Shown one piece after another: positions 1 through 4,867 of a stretch of 5,873 bases of DNA; positions within the stretch are counted from its first letter, which is position 1; each line of letters starts with the position of its first letter. Origin of the DNA: Actinomycetota bacterium (GTDB lineage Bacteria; Actinomycetota; Actinomycetes; Actinomycetales; Microbacteriaceae); assembly GCA_009927245.1 (NCBI GenBank), contig RFNI01000074.1, positions 1 through 5,873 of the forward strand, in the 5' to 3' direction. The notes under the pieces were generated by a model. It had not been told where the DNA came from. It ran no database searches and saw only the letters and a program-made list of their open reading frames with translations. Made by a program: the position numbers and the translations under genes.

Positions 1-234
1 GTCAGGGGCAGGAGTCTCTTCTGTGTAAAGAGTTGGTTCTGGGTCAACAGCTTCACCATCGGTAGCTGTGTATGCAATAGCTTCGACAGGTTCGATTGCA
101 ACACACTCGGTCATGCTGTGTCCGTCTTTAGGTTCAAACCCTACAGCACAAGATAGAGCTTGTGATGCTCCAGCTGATAGACCTGAGAATGCTGTAACAA
201 GCAATCCAGCGATTAGGAACTTTTGTAGTTTCAT
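1..234 (-). CDS. Small exported protein of unknown function, partial (5' end only)
   Basis: An open frame runs from ATG at 234-232 to the left edge without a stop: 78 visible codons, with the 3' end outside the window. The start is well supported by a Shine-Dalgarno sequence, AAGGGAG on the minus strand (complement of 241-247), six bases before the ATG. The N-terminus (MKLQKFLIAG) has two lysines, then a hydrophobic stretch to about residue 22 and a small-residue region ending ASQA at 23-26, which reads as a Sec signal peptide cleaved near residue 26. The Cys at 29 is not in a good lipobox. Cys29 and Cys44 could form a disulfide. After residue 45 the visible chain is rich in Glu, Pro, Thr and Ala, like an extracellular linker. 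No family is recognised. It is divergent from the GH16 gene across 93 bp. Confidence 0.75.
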   Translation of the reverse strand, partial: MKLQKFLIAGLLVTAFSGLSAGASQALSCAVGFEPKDGHSMTECVAIEPVEAIAYTATDGEAVDPEPTLYTEETPAPD

Positions 235-240
235 AAGTGA

Positions 241-247
241 CTCCCTT
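241..247 (-). promoter_or_regulatory. Ribosome binding site of the exported-protein gene
   Basis: AAGGGAG on the minus strand, six bases before the ATG at 234. It is the clearest Shine-Dalgarno sequence in the window and fixes the start of the left-edge gene. A weak -10-like TATTCT lies upstream at 266-261, without a convincing -35. Confidence 0.7.
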
Positions 248-327
248 ATTAGTTACATCCAGAATAGCCGTGAAATGGAAACAAAACGATATCGGTAGGC
301 TGGGAATACGCCGAAAAGAGAGCAACA

Positions 328-1110
328 ATGACTGAACCTAAACTGCTGTGGTACCAAGAATTCAACCAAAGTGCTGGTACAGCACCAGATCCGCAAGTTT
401 GGGGTAGAGATCTAGGCGATGGTACTAGCCACGGCATTCCTGGCTGGGGTAATAACGAATTACAGGTTTACACAGACCAAAACGCCTTCATGACCGGTGA
501 ATATCTAGAGATTGAAGCCAGGCAGATTACTGATGGTTCTGCCGGTGATGCATACTACGGTCCTGTTCAGTGGACTAGCGCTCGTCTGGTAACCAAGAAC
601 AAGGTTCATTTTAAATACGGCCGCATTGCTATCAAAGCTAAGGTTCCAGCTGGTGCTGGGCTATGGCCAGCCTTCTGGATGCTAGGCGAACCGATGGATA
701 CTCAAGGCTGGCCTTTAGCTGGTGAGATCGACATCATGGAGTGGGTTGGTAAAGCACCACTTGAGGCACTAGGAACGCTTCATGGTCCTGGATACTTCGG
801 TGACAATGGCTGCGGTGGCAAACTAACCGCTGAAACACCGTTCTCTGATGACTGGCATGAGTTCTCAATCACCTGGAAGCCAAATGAAATTACATGGTTT
901 GTTGATGACAAGCAGTATTTCCAAGCAACACCGGAGAGTGTTGCACCTAACCAGTGGGTTTATGAACACCCTTACTATCTCTTGCTAAACCTTGCAGTTG
1001 GTGGAAACCTAGGCGGTCCTTTGGCAGCGGATCTACCTTCATCCAACAAGCTCTTGGTCGAATACATTCGTATATTCGAATTTCAAGGTTTCGGAGAAGT
1101 AATTAAATAA
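328..1110 (+). CDS. GH16 family beta-glucanase (laminarinase-like), no signal peptide
   Basis: A 260-residue protein that is almost entirely one glycoside hydrolase family 16 domain. The catalytic motif GEIDIMEW is at residues 132-139, giving E133 as nucleophile, D135 as helper and E138 as acid/base. The extra Met between the acids (ExDxxE) is the beta-bulge form typical of beta-1,3-glucanases rather than lichenases. Other family marks are WGNNELQVYT (40-49), YGRIAIKAKVPAG (97-109) and GLWPAFWMLG (111-120). By family it should hydrolyse internal bonds of beta-1,3-glucans such as laminarin, the storage glucan of algae. The domain begins at about residue 5. There is no signal peptide, and the frame upstream reaches a TGA at 271-273 with no better start, so the product appears cytoplasmic. 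The purine-rich AAAAGAGAG at 314-322 may serve as ribosome binding site. Confidence 0.94.
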   Translation: MTEPKLLWYQEFNQSAGTAPDPQVWGRDLGDGTSHGIPGWGNNELQVYTDQNAFMTGEYLEIEARQITDGSAGDAYYGPVQWTSARLVTKNKVHFKYGRIAIKAKVPAGAGLWPAFWMLGEPMDTQGWPLAGEIDIMEWVGKAPLEALGTLHGPGYFGDNGCGGKLTAETPFSDDWHEFSITWKPNEITWFVDDKQYFQATPESVAPNQWVYEHPYYLLLNLAVGGNLGGPLAADLPSSNKLLVEYIRIFEFQGFGEVIK

Positions 1111-1127
1111 TTTCCCCAATTCTGCGA

Positions 1128-1168
1128 TTTTCCACAGAGTTTAAGCGTGTTCCCGTTTAAGTGGATAA
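1128..1168. promoter_or_regulatory. Two inverted DnaA-box-like 9-mers
   Basis: TTTTCCACA at 1128-1136 (+) fits the DnaA-box consensus TTWTNCACA. TTATCCACT at 1168-1160 (-) differs at one base from TTATCCACA. They face each other 23 bp apart in an AT-rich gap between the GH16 and XRE genes. The second overlaps GATAAT (1164-1169), which could instead be a -10 element of the XRE gene. Two boxes are too few to call an origin. Confidence 0.3.
1139..1162 (+). terminator. Possible weak hairpin downstream of the GH16 gene
   Basis: In RNA, TTAAGCG (1141-1147) can pair with CGTTTAA (1154-1160) around a six-base loop, with one G-U pair inside and wobble pairs extending it outward. It starts about 30 bases after the GH16 stop and has no T-run. 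The same bases also form an imperfect direct repeat (GTTTAAGCG / GTTTAAGTG), so an operator is an alternative reading. Confidence 0.25.
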
Positions 1169-1180
1169 TATCGTTTATGG

Positions 1181-1192
1181 ATGCAAATGCAT
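1181..1192. promoter_or_regulatory. Palindrome upstream of the XRE gene, possible operator
   Basis: ATGCA-AA-TGCAT is a perfect inverted repeat with 5-bp arms, 32 bp before the start of a small helix-turn-helix protein and just after the possible -10 GATAAT. Its position suits autoregulation by that protein; this is inference from position only. Confidence 0.3.
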
Positions 1193-1224
1193 GGGGCTTG
1201 ATCAAAGTCAGGTAGTTTTACAAG

Positions 1225-1497
1225 ATGGTAACTAAGCAACAACCCGAACACATCGAATCCGCTTGGAACTGGTTCGTTTCTAAGTATGAGAAGCAGGGAT
1301 ACAGATCCCTAAACCAGTTCGCAATCGCCACAGGGATGCAGAAATCTAGCCTGAGCCGCTATTTCCACCTTGAGAGAGAAATCCCTTCAGGCACTATTGG
1401 AAAGCTTTGTAAAGAACTAAAGGTGTCTCCAGAGGAACTTCTAAAAGCTGTTGGCGCACTAGGTTGGCCAGCTAAACCTACTCGCTCTCGGAAATAA
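1225..1497 (+). CDS. Small XRE/Cro-type helix-turn-helix protein
   Basis: A 90-residue protein with one predicted helix-turn-helix of the XRE/Cro class. Residues 28-37 (SLNQFAIATG) fit the first helix, 39-49 (QKSSLSRYFHL) the recognition helix, and 53-77 (PSGTIGKLCKELKVSPEELL) the following helices that pack the domain. The pattern 'condition for choosing an element, then core helices' matches the family well. There is no second domain, so it probably acts as a DNA-binding regulator or small nucleoid-type protein; its targets are unknown. The C-terminus is basic (KPTRSRK). No good Shine-Dalgarno precedes the ATG; TAGTTT followed by six bases and ATG suggests a leaderless start. The last 20 bases overlap the end of the opposing small gene. 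A prophage-like repressor is possible, but no phage genes are nearby. Confidence 0.82.
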   Translation: MVTKQQPEHIESAWNWFVSKYEKQGYRSLNQFAIATGMQKSSLSRYFHLEREIPSGTIGKLCKELKVSPEELLKAVGALGWPAKPTRSRK

Positions 1498-1717
1498 GCA
1501 AGTGTCTTCCTTGTTCTAGGAAGTCTCTATCTAATTCGTTCTCTGCCCAAAGTCTCAAAACACGGGTCAATACTTGCTCGTGCAGCACTCCCTGGCAACT
1601 TTTTTCGATCTCTTCTTTTGGCGTACCCATCTGAAGGATTACCCGAAGAATGCCCGGTTCTCGCAGCTCAAAGGCTGTCAAGGTTGGGCCCTTCATGGCC
1701 AATATTTCAATCTTCAT
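1478..1717 (-). CDS. Small conserved-looking protein of unknown function
   Basis: A 79-residue frame starting MKIEILAMKG and ending LLISESE. The start at 1717 is chosen over a TTG at 1768 because GGGGG, which can pair with the anti-Shine-Dalgarno using one wobble, lies five bases before it. A TAAAAT -10-like element at 1776-1771 would also begin transcription downstream of the TTG. The protein is acidic, with a beta-like start (residues 1-35) and Glu/Leu/Arg-rich helices after about residue 38 (PKEEIEK, VLTRVLRLWAENELDRDF). I recognise no family, signal peptide or membrane segment. It fills an otherwise empty 350-bp gap and its codon use looks normal, which favours a real gene. It converges on the XRE gene with a 20-bp overlap. 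Confidence 0.5.
   Translation of the reverse strand: MKIEILAMKGPTLTAFELREPGILRVILQMGTPKEEIEKSCQGVLHEQVLTRVLRLWAENELDRDFLEQGRHLLISESE
1506..1523 (+). terminator. Hairpin after the XRE gene, possible terminator
   Basis: CTTCCT (1506-1511), a six-base loop, and AGGAAG (1518-1523) form a perfect 6-bp stem nine bases after the XRE stop. The RNA that follows is pyrimidine-rich (TCTCTATCTAATTC) but lacks a true U-run. It lies inside the 3' coding end of the opposing small gene. Confidence 0.4.
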
Positions 1718-1746
1718 GGTGCCCCCATTGGGATCGGTGGTAAATA

Positions 1747-1759
1747 TCCCCGAAGGGGA
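1747..1759 (-). other. GC-rich hairpin in the leader of the small minus-strand gene
   Basis: TCCCC-GAA-GGGGA is a perfect 5-bp inverted repeat, 30 bases ahead of the proposed ATG at 1717. On the minus strand the centre reads CTTCGG, the stable UUCG-type loop sequence. It could affect translation of the small gene, or be a chance structure. Confidence 0.3.
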
Positions 1760-1786
1760 ACATCTCAAACATTTTATGACCCCCGT

Positions 1787-1816
1787 CTGACATTTACTCT
1801 AAAGCAGCCGTATTTA
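1787..1816 (+). promoter_or_regulatory. Weak candidate promoter for ppiA-rhomboid
   Basis: CTGACA (1787-1792) and TATTTA (1811-1816), spaced 18 bp, resemble -35 and -10 elements in the 80-bp gap before ppiA. An alternative is GAGAAT at 1836-1841, six bases before the ATG, which would give a leaderless mRNA. Neither is strong. Confidence 0.25.
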
Positions 1817-1847
1817 AGGTCATATTCGGACATGCGAGAATAGAGAC

Positions 1848-2378
1848 ATGACTAAACACACTCACGTAGCTACCCTGCACACCAACCACGGCGCGATTAA
1901 GGTCAACCTTTTCGGTAACCACGCCCCTAAGACTGTTGAGAACTTCATCGGCCTAGCCGATGGTTCAAAAGACTGGACTCACCCTAAAACTGGTGCCAAA
2001 CACACCGGCACCCCGCTTTACCAGGGTGTCATCTTCCACCGCATTATTCCTGGTTTCATGATCCAAGGTGGAGACCCAACTGGAACTGGAATGGGTGGCC
2101 CAGGTTATAACTTCGGAGATGAGATTAGCGAAGAGAACTTCAACGACCCATACAAGCTAGCAATGGCTAACGCAGGTCCTGGCACCAACGGTTCACAGTT
2201 CTTCATTACTGTTGCCCCAACAACTTGGCTTTACGGAAAGCACACCGTGTTCGGTGAAGTTGCTGACGAAGTTTCTAGAGGAGTAGTTGATCAGATTGCT
2301 GCAGTTGCAACTGGTCAGAACGATAAGCCTCTTGAAGATGTTGTTATCGAATCAGTAACCGTAGAAGCTGCTGCATAA
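1848..2378 (+). CDS. ppiA: Cyclophilin-type peptidyl-prolyl cis-trans isomerase
   Basis: A 176-residue single-domain cyclophilin that catalyses cis-trans isomerisation of Xaa-Pro bonds and helps protein folding. The active site is complete. FHRIIPGFMIQGGD at residues 63-76 supplies R65, F70 and Q73, matching Arg55, Phe60 and Gln63 of human CypA. NGSQFFIT is at 114-121, and WLYGKHTVFG at 127-136 supplies W127 and H132, the equivalents of Trp121 and His126. The insertion at about residues 38-58 (DWTHPKTGAKHTG) is common in actinobacterial and other bacterial forms. There is no signal peptide, so the enzyme is cytosolic, like mycobacterial PpiA (Rv0009). No strong Shine-Dalgarno precedes the ATG. 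The rhomboid gene follows after 4 nt, so the two are probably one transcript. Confidence 0.97.
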   Translation: MTKHTHVATLHTNHGAIKVNLFGNHAPKTVENFIGLADGSKDWTHPKTGAKHTGTPLYQGVIFHRIIPGFMIQGGDPTGTGMGGPGYNFGDEISEENFNDPYKLAMANAGPGTNGSQFFITVAPTTWLYGKHTVFGEVADEVSRGVVDQIAAVATGQNDKPLEDVVIESVTVEAAA

Positions 2379-2382
2379 CTAA

Positions 2383-3195
2383 GTGAGCGAAATCACAACC
2401 TGTTATAGACACCCCGATCGAGATACCGGGGTGTCTTGCCAGCGCTGTGACAAATACATTTGTGTTTCATGTTCAACACCGGGTGCAGTTGGTTTCCTCT
2501 GCCCTGATGATGCTAAAGAGCGTGTAAAGATTCATCGCCCAACTTTTGCTAAGTCACCTTTTCAAGCAGCACCGGTAACAATCACACTGATCGCAATCAA
2601 TGTGATTGTTTATCTGGGACAAATACTTGTCCCAGGTTTCACCAATTCACTCTTCTACGCGAATGTAGGACCGAACTACGAAGCCGGAAGCATTCTTCGT
2701 GTCTTCACTTCTGGTTTTGCGCACTCAGAATCACAAATAACTCACATCCTCTTCAACATGTATTCGCTATTTGTTTTAGGAACAATCATTGAACCAATGA
2801 TTGGCAAGCTGAGATTTGTTCTTCTCTATGTGCTTTCCATCTTCGGTGGTGGACTTGGAGTTCTCTACCTAGCTGAAATTGGAACAAGCGTTGTTGGTGC
2901 CAGCGGAGCTATCTTCGGTTTGATGGGTGCATACCTGGTATTACTTCGTGCACTAAAGCTTGATGCAAGTCAGATGTATGTGTTGATCGGAATAAACCTT
3001 GTGATTGGTTTCTTACCTGGCATTGCATGGCAAGCTCACGTCGGTGGATTAATTGTTGGCGGAGCAATCGCGTTAATTTACGCAAGCACTAGAAGACGTG
3101 AGAAACAACTGCAACAAACAGCTTTGATTGTTGGGTTAGTTGTTTTTCTAGGTGCTCTTTGGGTTCTCGCAAACGAGAACCTAGCGTTGATGTAA
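2383..3195 (+). CDS. Rhomboid family intramembrane serine protease with N-terminal zinc finger
   Basis: A 270-residue membrane protein. Residues 7-40 form a B-box-like zinc-binding module with Cys7, His10, Cys19, Cys22, Cys27, Cys30 and Cys40. The rhomboid domain follows from about residue 62 with six or seven membrane segments. The catalytic serine is S174 in GASGAIFG (172-179) and its partner is H219 in AHVGG. HILFN (121-125) supplies the conserved His and Asn of the oxyanion region, so the protease should be active. Rhomboids cut membrane proteins inside or next to their transmembrane helices; the substrate here is unknown. The start is GTG at 2383, four bases after the ppiA stop and without its own Shine-Dalgarno, which suggests translational coupling. 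A tight hairpin lies in its last codons. A rhomboid after ppiA and before crgA is usual in Actinobacteria. Confidence 0.95.
   Translation: MSEITTCYRHPDRDTGVSCQRCDKYICVSCSTPGAVGFLCPDDAKERVKIHRPTFAKSPFQAAPVTITLIAINVIVYLGQILVPGFTNSLFYANVGPNYEAGSILRVFTSGFAHSESQITHILFNMYSLFVLGTIIEPMIGKLRFVLLYVLSIFGGGLGVLYLAEIGTSVVGASGAIFGLMGAYLVLLRALKLDASQMYVLIGINLVIGFLPGIAWQAHVGGLIVGGAIALIYASTRRREKQLQQTALIVGLVVFLGALWVLANENLALM
3160..3183. terminator. Strong hairpin in the last codons of the rhomboid gene, possible bidirectional terminator
   Basis: GGTTCTCG (3162-3169), loop CAAA, and CGAGAACC (3174-3181) form a perfect 8-bp stem, extended by a G-U and a T-A pair to 3160-3183. It ends nine bases before the rhomboid stop codon and lies just beyond the intact crgA end on the other strand. 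It can therefore serve both converging transcripts. There is no T-run on either side. Confidence 0.45.
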
Positions 3196-3485
3196 TTACT
3201 TCCAGCGAGTTAGGAAGCCGAAACCAACCATCATCAACCGAAACCAACGATGATGTTACCTGCACCGATATCAAACGGAGTTCCTGCACCTAGCGGGAAT
3301 AGGGTCTGCGAGATGTAGTAAACCATGATCCAGACAAGGCCGATGATCATGAGGGTCAAAGTCACTGGAAGGAACCAAGCTGGGTTAGCACCGTCTGACT
3401 TCTTGGCTACCTTGGCTGAGTCTGGAACCTCAGGCTTGGCAGGACGCTTACGTAGGTTGATGGTTTTCTTCTCATTTTCGGACAT
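3196..3485 (-). CDS. crgA: Cell division protein CrgA, frame broken in the second membrane segment
   Basis: CrgA is a small two-pass membrane protein of actinobacterial divisomes that binds FtsZ and other division proteins and modulates septum assembly. The first frame gives 83 residues: a charged N-terminus (1-33), the conserved NPAW start of the first membrane segment (about 34-58), a short extracellular loop, then the start of the second segment (GNIIVGFG, 76-83). A TGA at 3236-3234 stops it there, mid-membrane. One base out of phase, the sequence continues MMVGFGFLTRWK and ends with TAA at 3198-3196. That is the expected CrgA C-terminus (family members end in a TRW-type motif). Restoring one base gives 96 residues, close to the 93 of M. 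tuberculosis CrgA, and ends flush against the rhomboid stop at 3195. The family call is firm; whether the break is real is not. Confidence 0.92.
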
Positions 3486-3536
3486 GGGGTAATTCTAATA
3501 CGCCGTATCGCCTAACAAGTTAGGCTTTAAAACCTA
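3486..3536. promoter_or_regulatory. Palindrome-rich divergent control region between crgA and trpG
   Basis: The 51-bp spacer holds ATACG-C-CGTAT (3498-3508) and GCCTAAC-AA-GTTAGGC (3510-3525, 7-bp arms). A further CCTAA half-site at 3533-3537 can pair with TTAGG (3520-3524). For crgA, TAGAAT (3497-3492) lies six bases before the ATG, a good -10 for a leaderless transcript. For trpG, TAGGCT (3521-3526) or TTTAAA (3526-3531) may be the -10. Neither gene has a Shine-Dalgarno. The palindromes overlap both probable promoters, so one regulator could control both. Confidence 0.5.
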
Positions 3537-4172
3537 ATGGTAAAGATCCTTGTACTAGATAACTACGATTCCTTCGTCTATACCCTCAACGGGTATCTCC
3601 AGCAGCTTGGCGCTGAGACCGAGGTGCTTCGCAATGATGTCGTGCCTGAGAGTGAACTACCTGAGTTATTGGCCAAATACGATGCCGTATTGCTCTCTCC
3701 AGGGCCTGGAACTCCAGCAGCTGCTGGACTAAGCATTCCAATAGTCAAATTATCCCTTGCCACCGGTAAGCCAATCTTTGGTGTTTGTTTAGGCCATCAG
3801 GCAATTGCCGAGGCTATGGGAGCAACTGTTACCAACGCTGAAGAACTAATGCACGGTAAGACCAGCCTGGTTTATCACGACGACAGTCTGATCTATAAAG
3901 ATGTCCCAGAGCCTTTCACAGCAACCAGATATCACTCACTTGCTGTAGTTTCTGACACGGTTCCAGAAGATCTTGTAATTACAAGTAAGACGCAGGGTGG
4001 AGTAATCATGGGATTACAGCACAAGAGTCTGCCTATCTACGGAGTTCAGTTCCATCCAGAATCAGTGCTAACCCAAGGTGGTTACCAAATGCTGGGTAAC
4101 TGGTTGGAGTCAATTGGTCTAAAGGGTGCAGCTGATAAAGCTAAGACCCTTAGCCCGCTAGTTAATCTTTAG
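3537..4172 (+). CDS. trpG: Glutamine amidotransferase subunit of anthranilate / aminodeoxychorismate synthase
   Basis: A 211-residue class I glutamine amidotransferase. It releases ammonia from glutamine and passes it to a chorismate-using partner (TrpE for anthranilate and tryptophan, PabB for aminodeoxychorismate and folate). The catalytic triad is complete: C84 in GVCLGHQ (82-88), and H173 and E175 in QFHPES (171-176). LDNYDSFVYTL (7-17) and LLSPGPGTP (52-60) are further signatures, and the length is typical. The same gene sits beside pknB in M. tuberculosis, where it is named trpG. No partner gene is visible, so TrpG, PabA or a dual-use subunit cannot be separated from sequence alone. The ATG has no Shine-Dalgarno and may be leaderless. 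Its stop TAG overlaps the stop of the converging PASTA frame (4169-4172). Confidence 0.94.
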   Translation: MVKILVLDNYDSFVYTLNGYLQQLGAETEVLRNDVVPESELPELLAKYDAVLLSPGPGTPAAAGLSIPIVKLSLATGKPIFGVCLGHQAIAEAMGATVTNAEELMHGKTSLVYHDDSLIYKDVPEPFTATRYHSLAVVSDTVPEDLVITSKTQGGVIMGLQHKSLPIYGVQFHPESVLTQGGYQMLGNWLESIGLKGAADKAKTLSPLVNL

Positions 4173-4867
4173 AGAACACACTCAAGAGTCAAAGTAATTG
4201 TTTGACCTTGAGGTTGAACACCAGGCTCGATTGATTGAGCAATGACTGTTGTTCCTTGAGTTCCTAAACAGTCCGGAGCAAGGTCAGTGTTGATCAAATA
4301 ACCAACTGTTGGTGCAGACAGCTGAGCACTTGCATCGCTTAGTTCAAGATTCACAACATATGGAACTGTGACAGTTCCTGTTGAAATTACAAGATTCACA
4401 ATTGAGTTAGCTGGAATCGAAGTGTTCGGTTCCGGTGATGTTGAAATGACAACATTCTCCGCGACCGTAGCCGAATCGGATCGAGTAATGCTTCCAAGAA
4501 GTAATCCAGCTTGAGTTATGGCATTAGTTGCATCGAGTTCGGTCATGGCAGTTAGGTCTGGCATCAAGACCATCTCTTTACCAGTTGAAACAAAAACGGT
4601 AATTGTGGTCTTAGCCCCAACTTCTTGACCTGCTGGTGGATCAGTTGAAATAACCAAGCCTGCTTCAACAGTGTCACTGAGTTGTAGTTGTTTATCAACT
4701 AACAGGTTCTGTTTGGTTAAGGTTTCATAGGCGTCATCGTATGTCTTAGCAACAACATCAGCGACAGTAATTCTTGTATTCCCGCCGCCACCGAAGTTAA
4801 ACATTGAACCGCCGCTGGCGACAATCCAAACCAGCAACCAATTACCAAACCGAAATACCGCTACCAA
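4169..4867 (-). CDS. pknB: PASTA-domain extracellular part of the PknB-type kinase (separate frame)
   Basis: This frame encodes the outer half of the kinase in the adjacent entry. Residues 5-19, counted from a TTG at 4867, form the end of a membrane segment (WLLVWIVASGG at 10-20), followed by a glycine linker. Three PASTA repeats follow at about 34-95, 99-164 and 167-230, each with the usual 'PxxxG/AxxxGxxV' end and a VxVSTG-like strand. PASTA repeats bind peptidoglycan fragments and tell the kinase about cell-wall state. The last repeat holds two cysteines, C200 and C230, which could pair outside the cell. The TTG is probably not a real start: the frame is open from 4876, just after a TGA, and most likely continues the kinase frame after an indel. 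A stand-alone PASTA membrane protein is the alternative. It ends with TAA at 4171-4169, overlapping the trpG stop. Confidence 0.9.
   Translation of the reverse strand: MVAVFRFGNWLLVWIVASGGSMFNFGGGGNTRITVADVVAKTYDDAYETLTKQNLLVDKQLQLSDTVEAGLVISTDPPAGQEVGAKTTITVFVSTGKEMVLMPDLTAMTELDATNAITQAGLLLGSITRSDSATVAENVVISTSPEPNTSIPANSIVNLVISTGTVTVPYVVNLELSDASAQLSAPTVGYLINTDLAPDCLGTQGTTVIAQSIEPGVQPQGQTITLTLECVL
4181..4212 (+). terminator. Hairpin just after trpG, probable terminator
   Basis: CTCAAG (4181-4186) pairs with CTTGAG (4207-4212), and inside it GTCAAA (4188-4193) pairs with TTTGAC (4201-4206). This gives a 12-bp stem with a single bulged A at 4187 and a seven-base loop. It begins eight bases after the trpG stop and lies within the 3' coding end of the PASTA frame. 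No T-run follows. A smaller stem, GCTAAG-ACC-CTTAGC at 4140-4154, precedes it inside trpG. Confidence 0.5.

Noticed and set aside
287..294. CGATATCG palindrome between the exported-protein and GH16 genes
   Set aside because: Eight bases, with no extension and no second copy in the spacer; too short to call an operator.
68..298. 76-codon + strand frame at the left end
   Set aside because: It is the complement of the exported-protein gene, which has a Shine-Dalgarno sequence and signal peptide.
134..437. Two overlapping minus-strand frames (134-328 and 249-437)
   Set aside because: They overlap the exported-protein gene in another frame or the GH16 gene antisense, with no start signal or domain.
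1574..1843. 89-codon + strand frame ending four bases before ppiA
   Set aside because: No ribosome binding site, no recognisable fold, and odd aromatic-rich composition. It is antisense to the more protein-like 79-residue minus-strand frame.
3229..3255. Programmed -1 frameshifting in crgA
   Set aside because: There is no X XXY YYZ slippery heptamer before the TGA, and the inverted repeat encloses the site rather than lying downstream. An indel is simpler.
3089..3289. 66-codon minus-strand frame across the rhomboid/crgA junction
   Set aside because: Its codons are the antisense of the rhomboid end and an out-of-phase reading of crgA.
3578..3763. 61-codon minus-strand frame inside trpG
   Set aside because: Antisense shadow of an intact, well-recognised gene.
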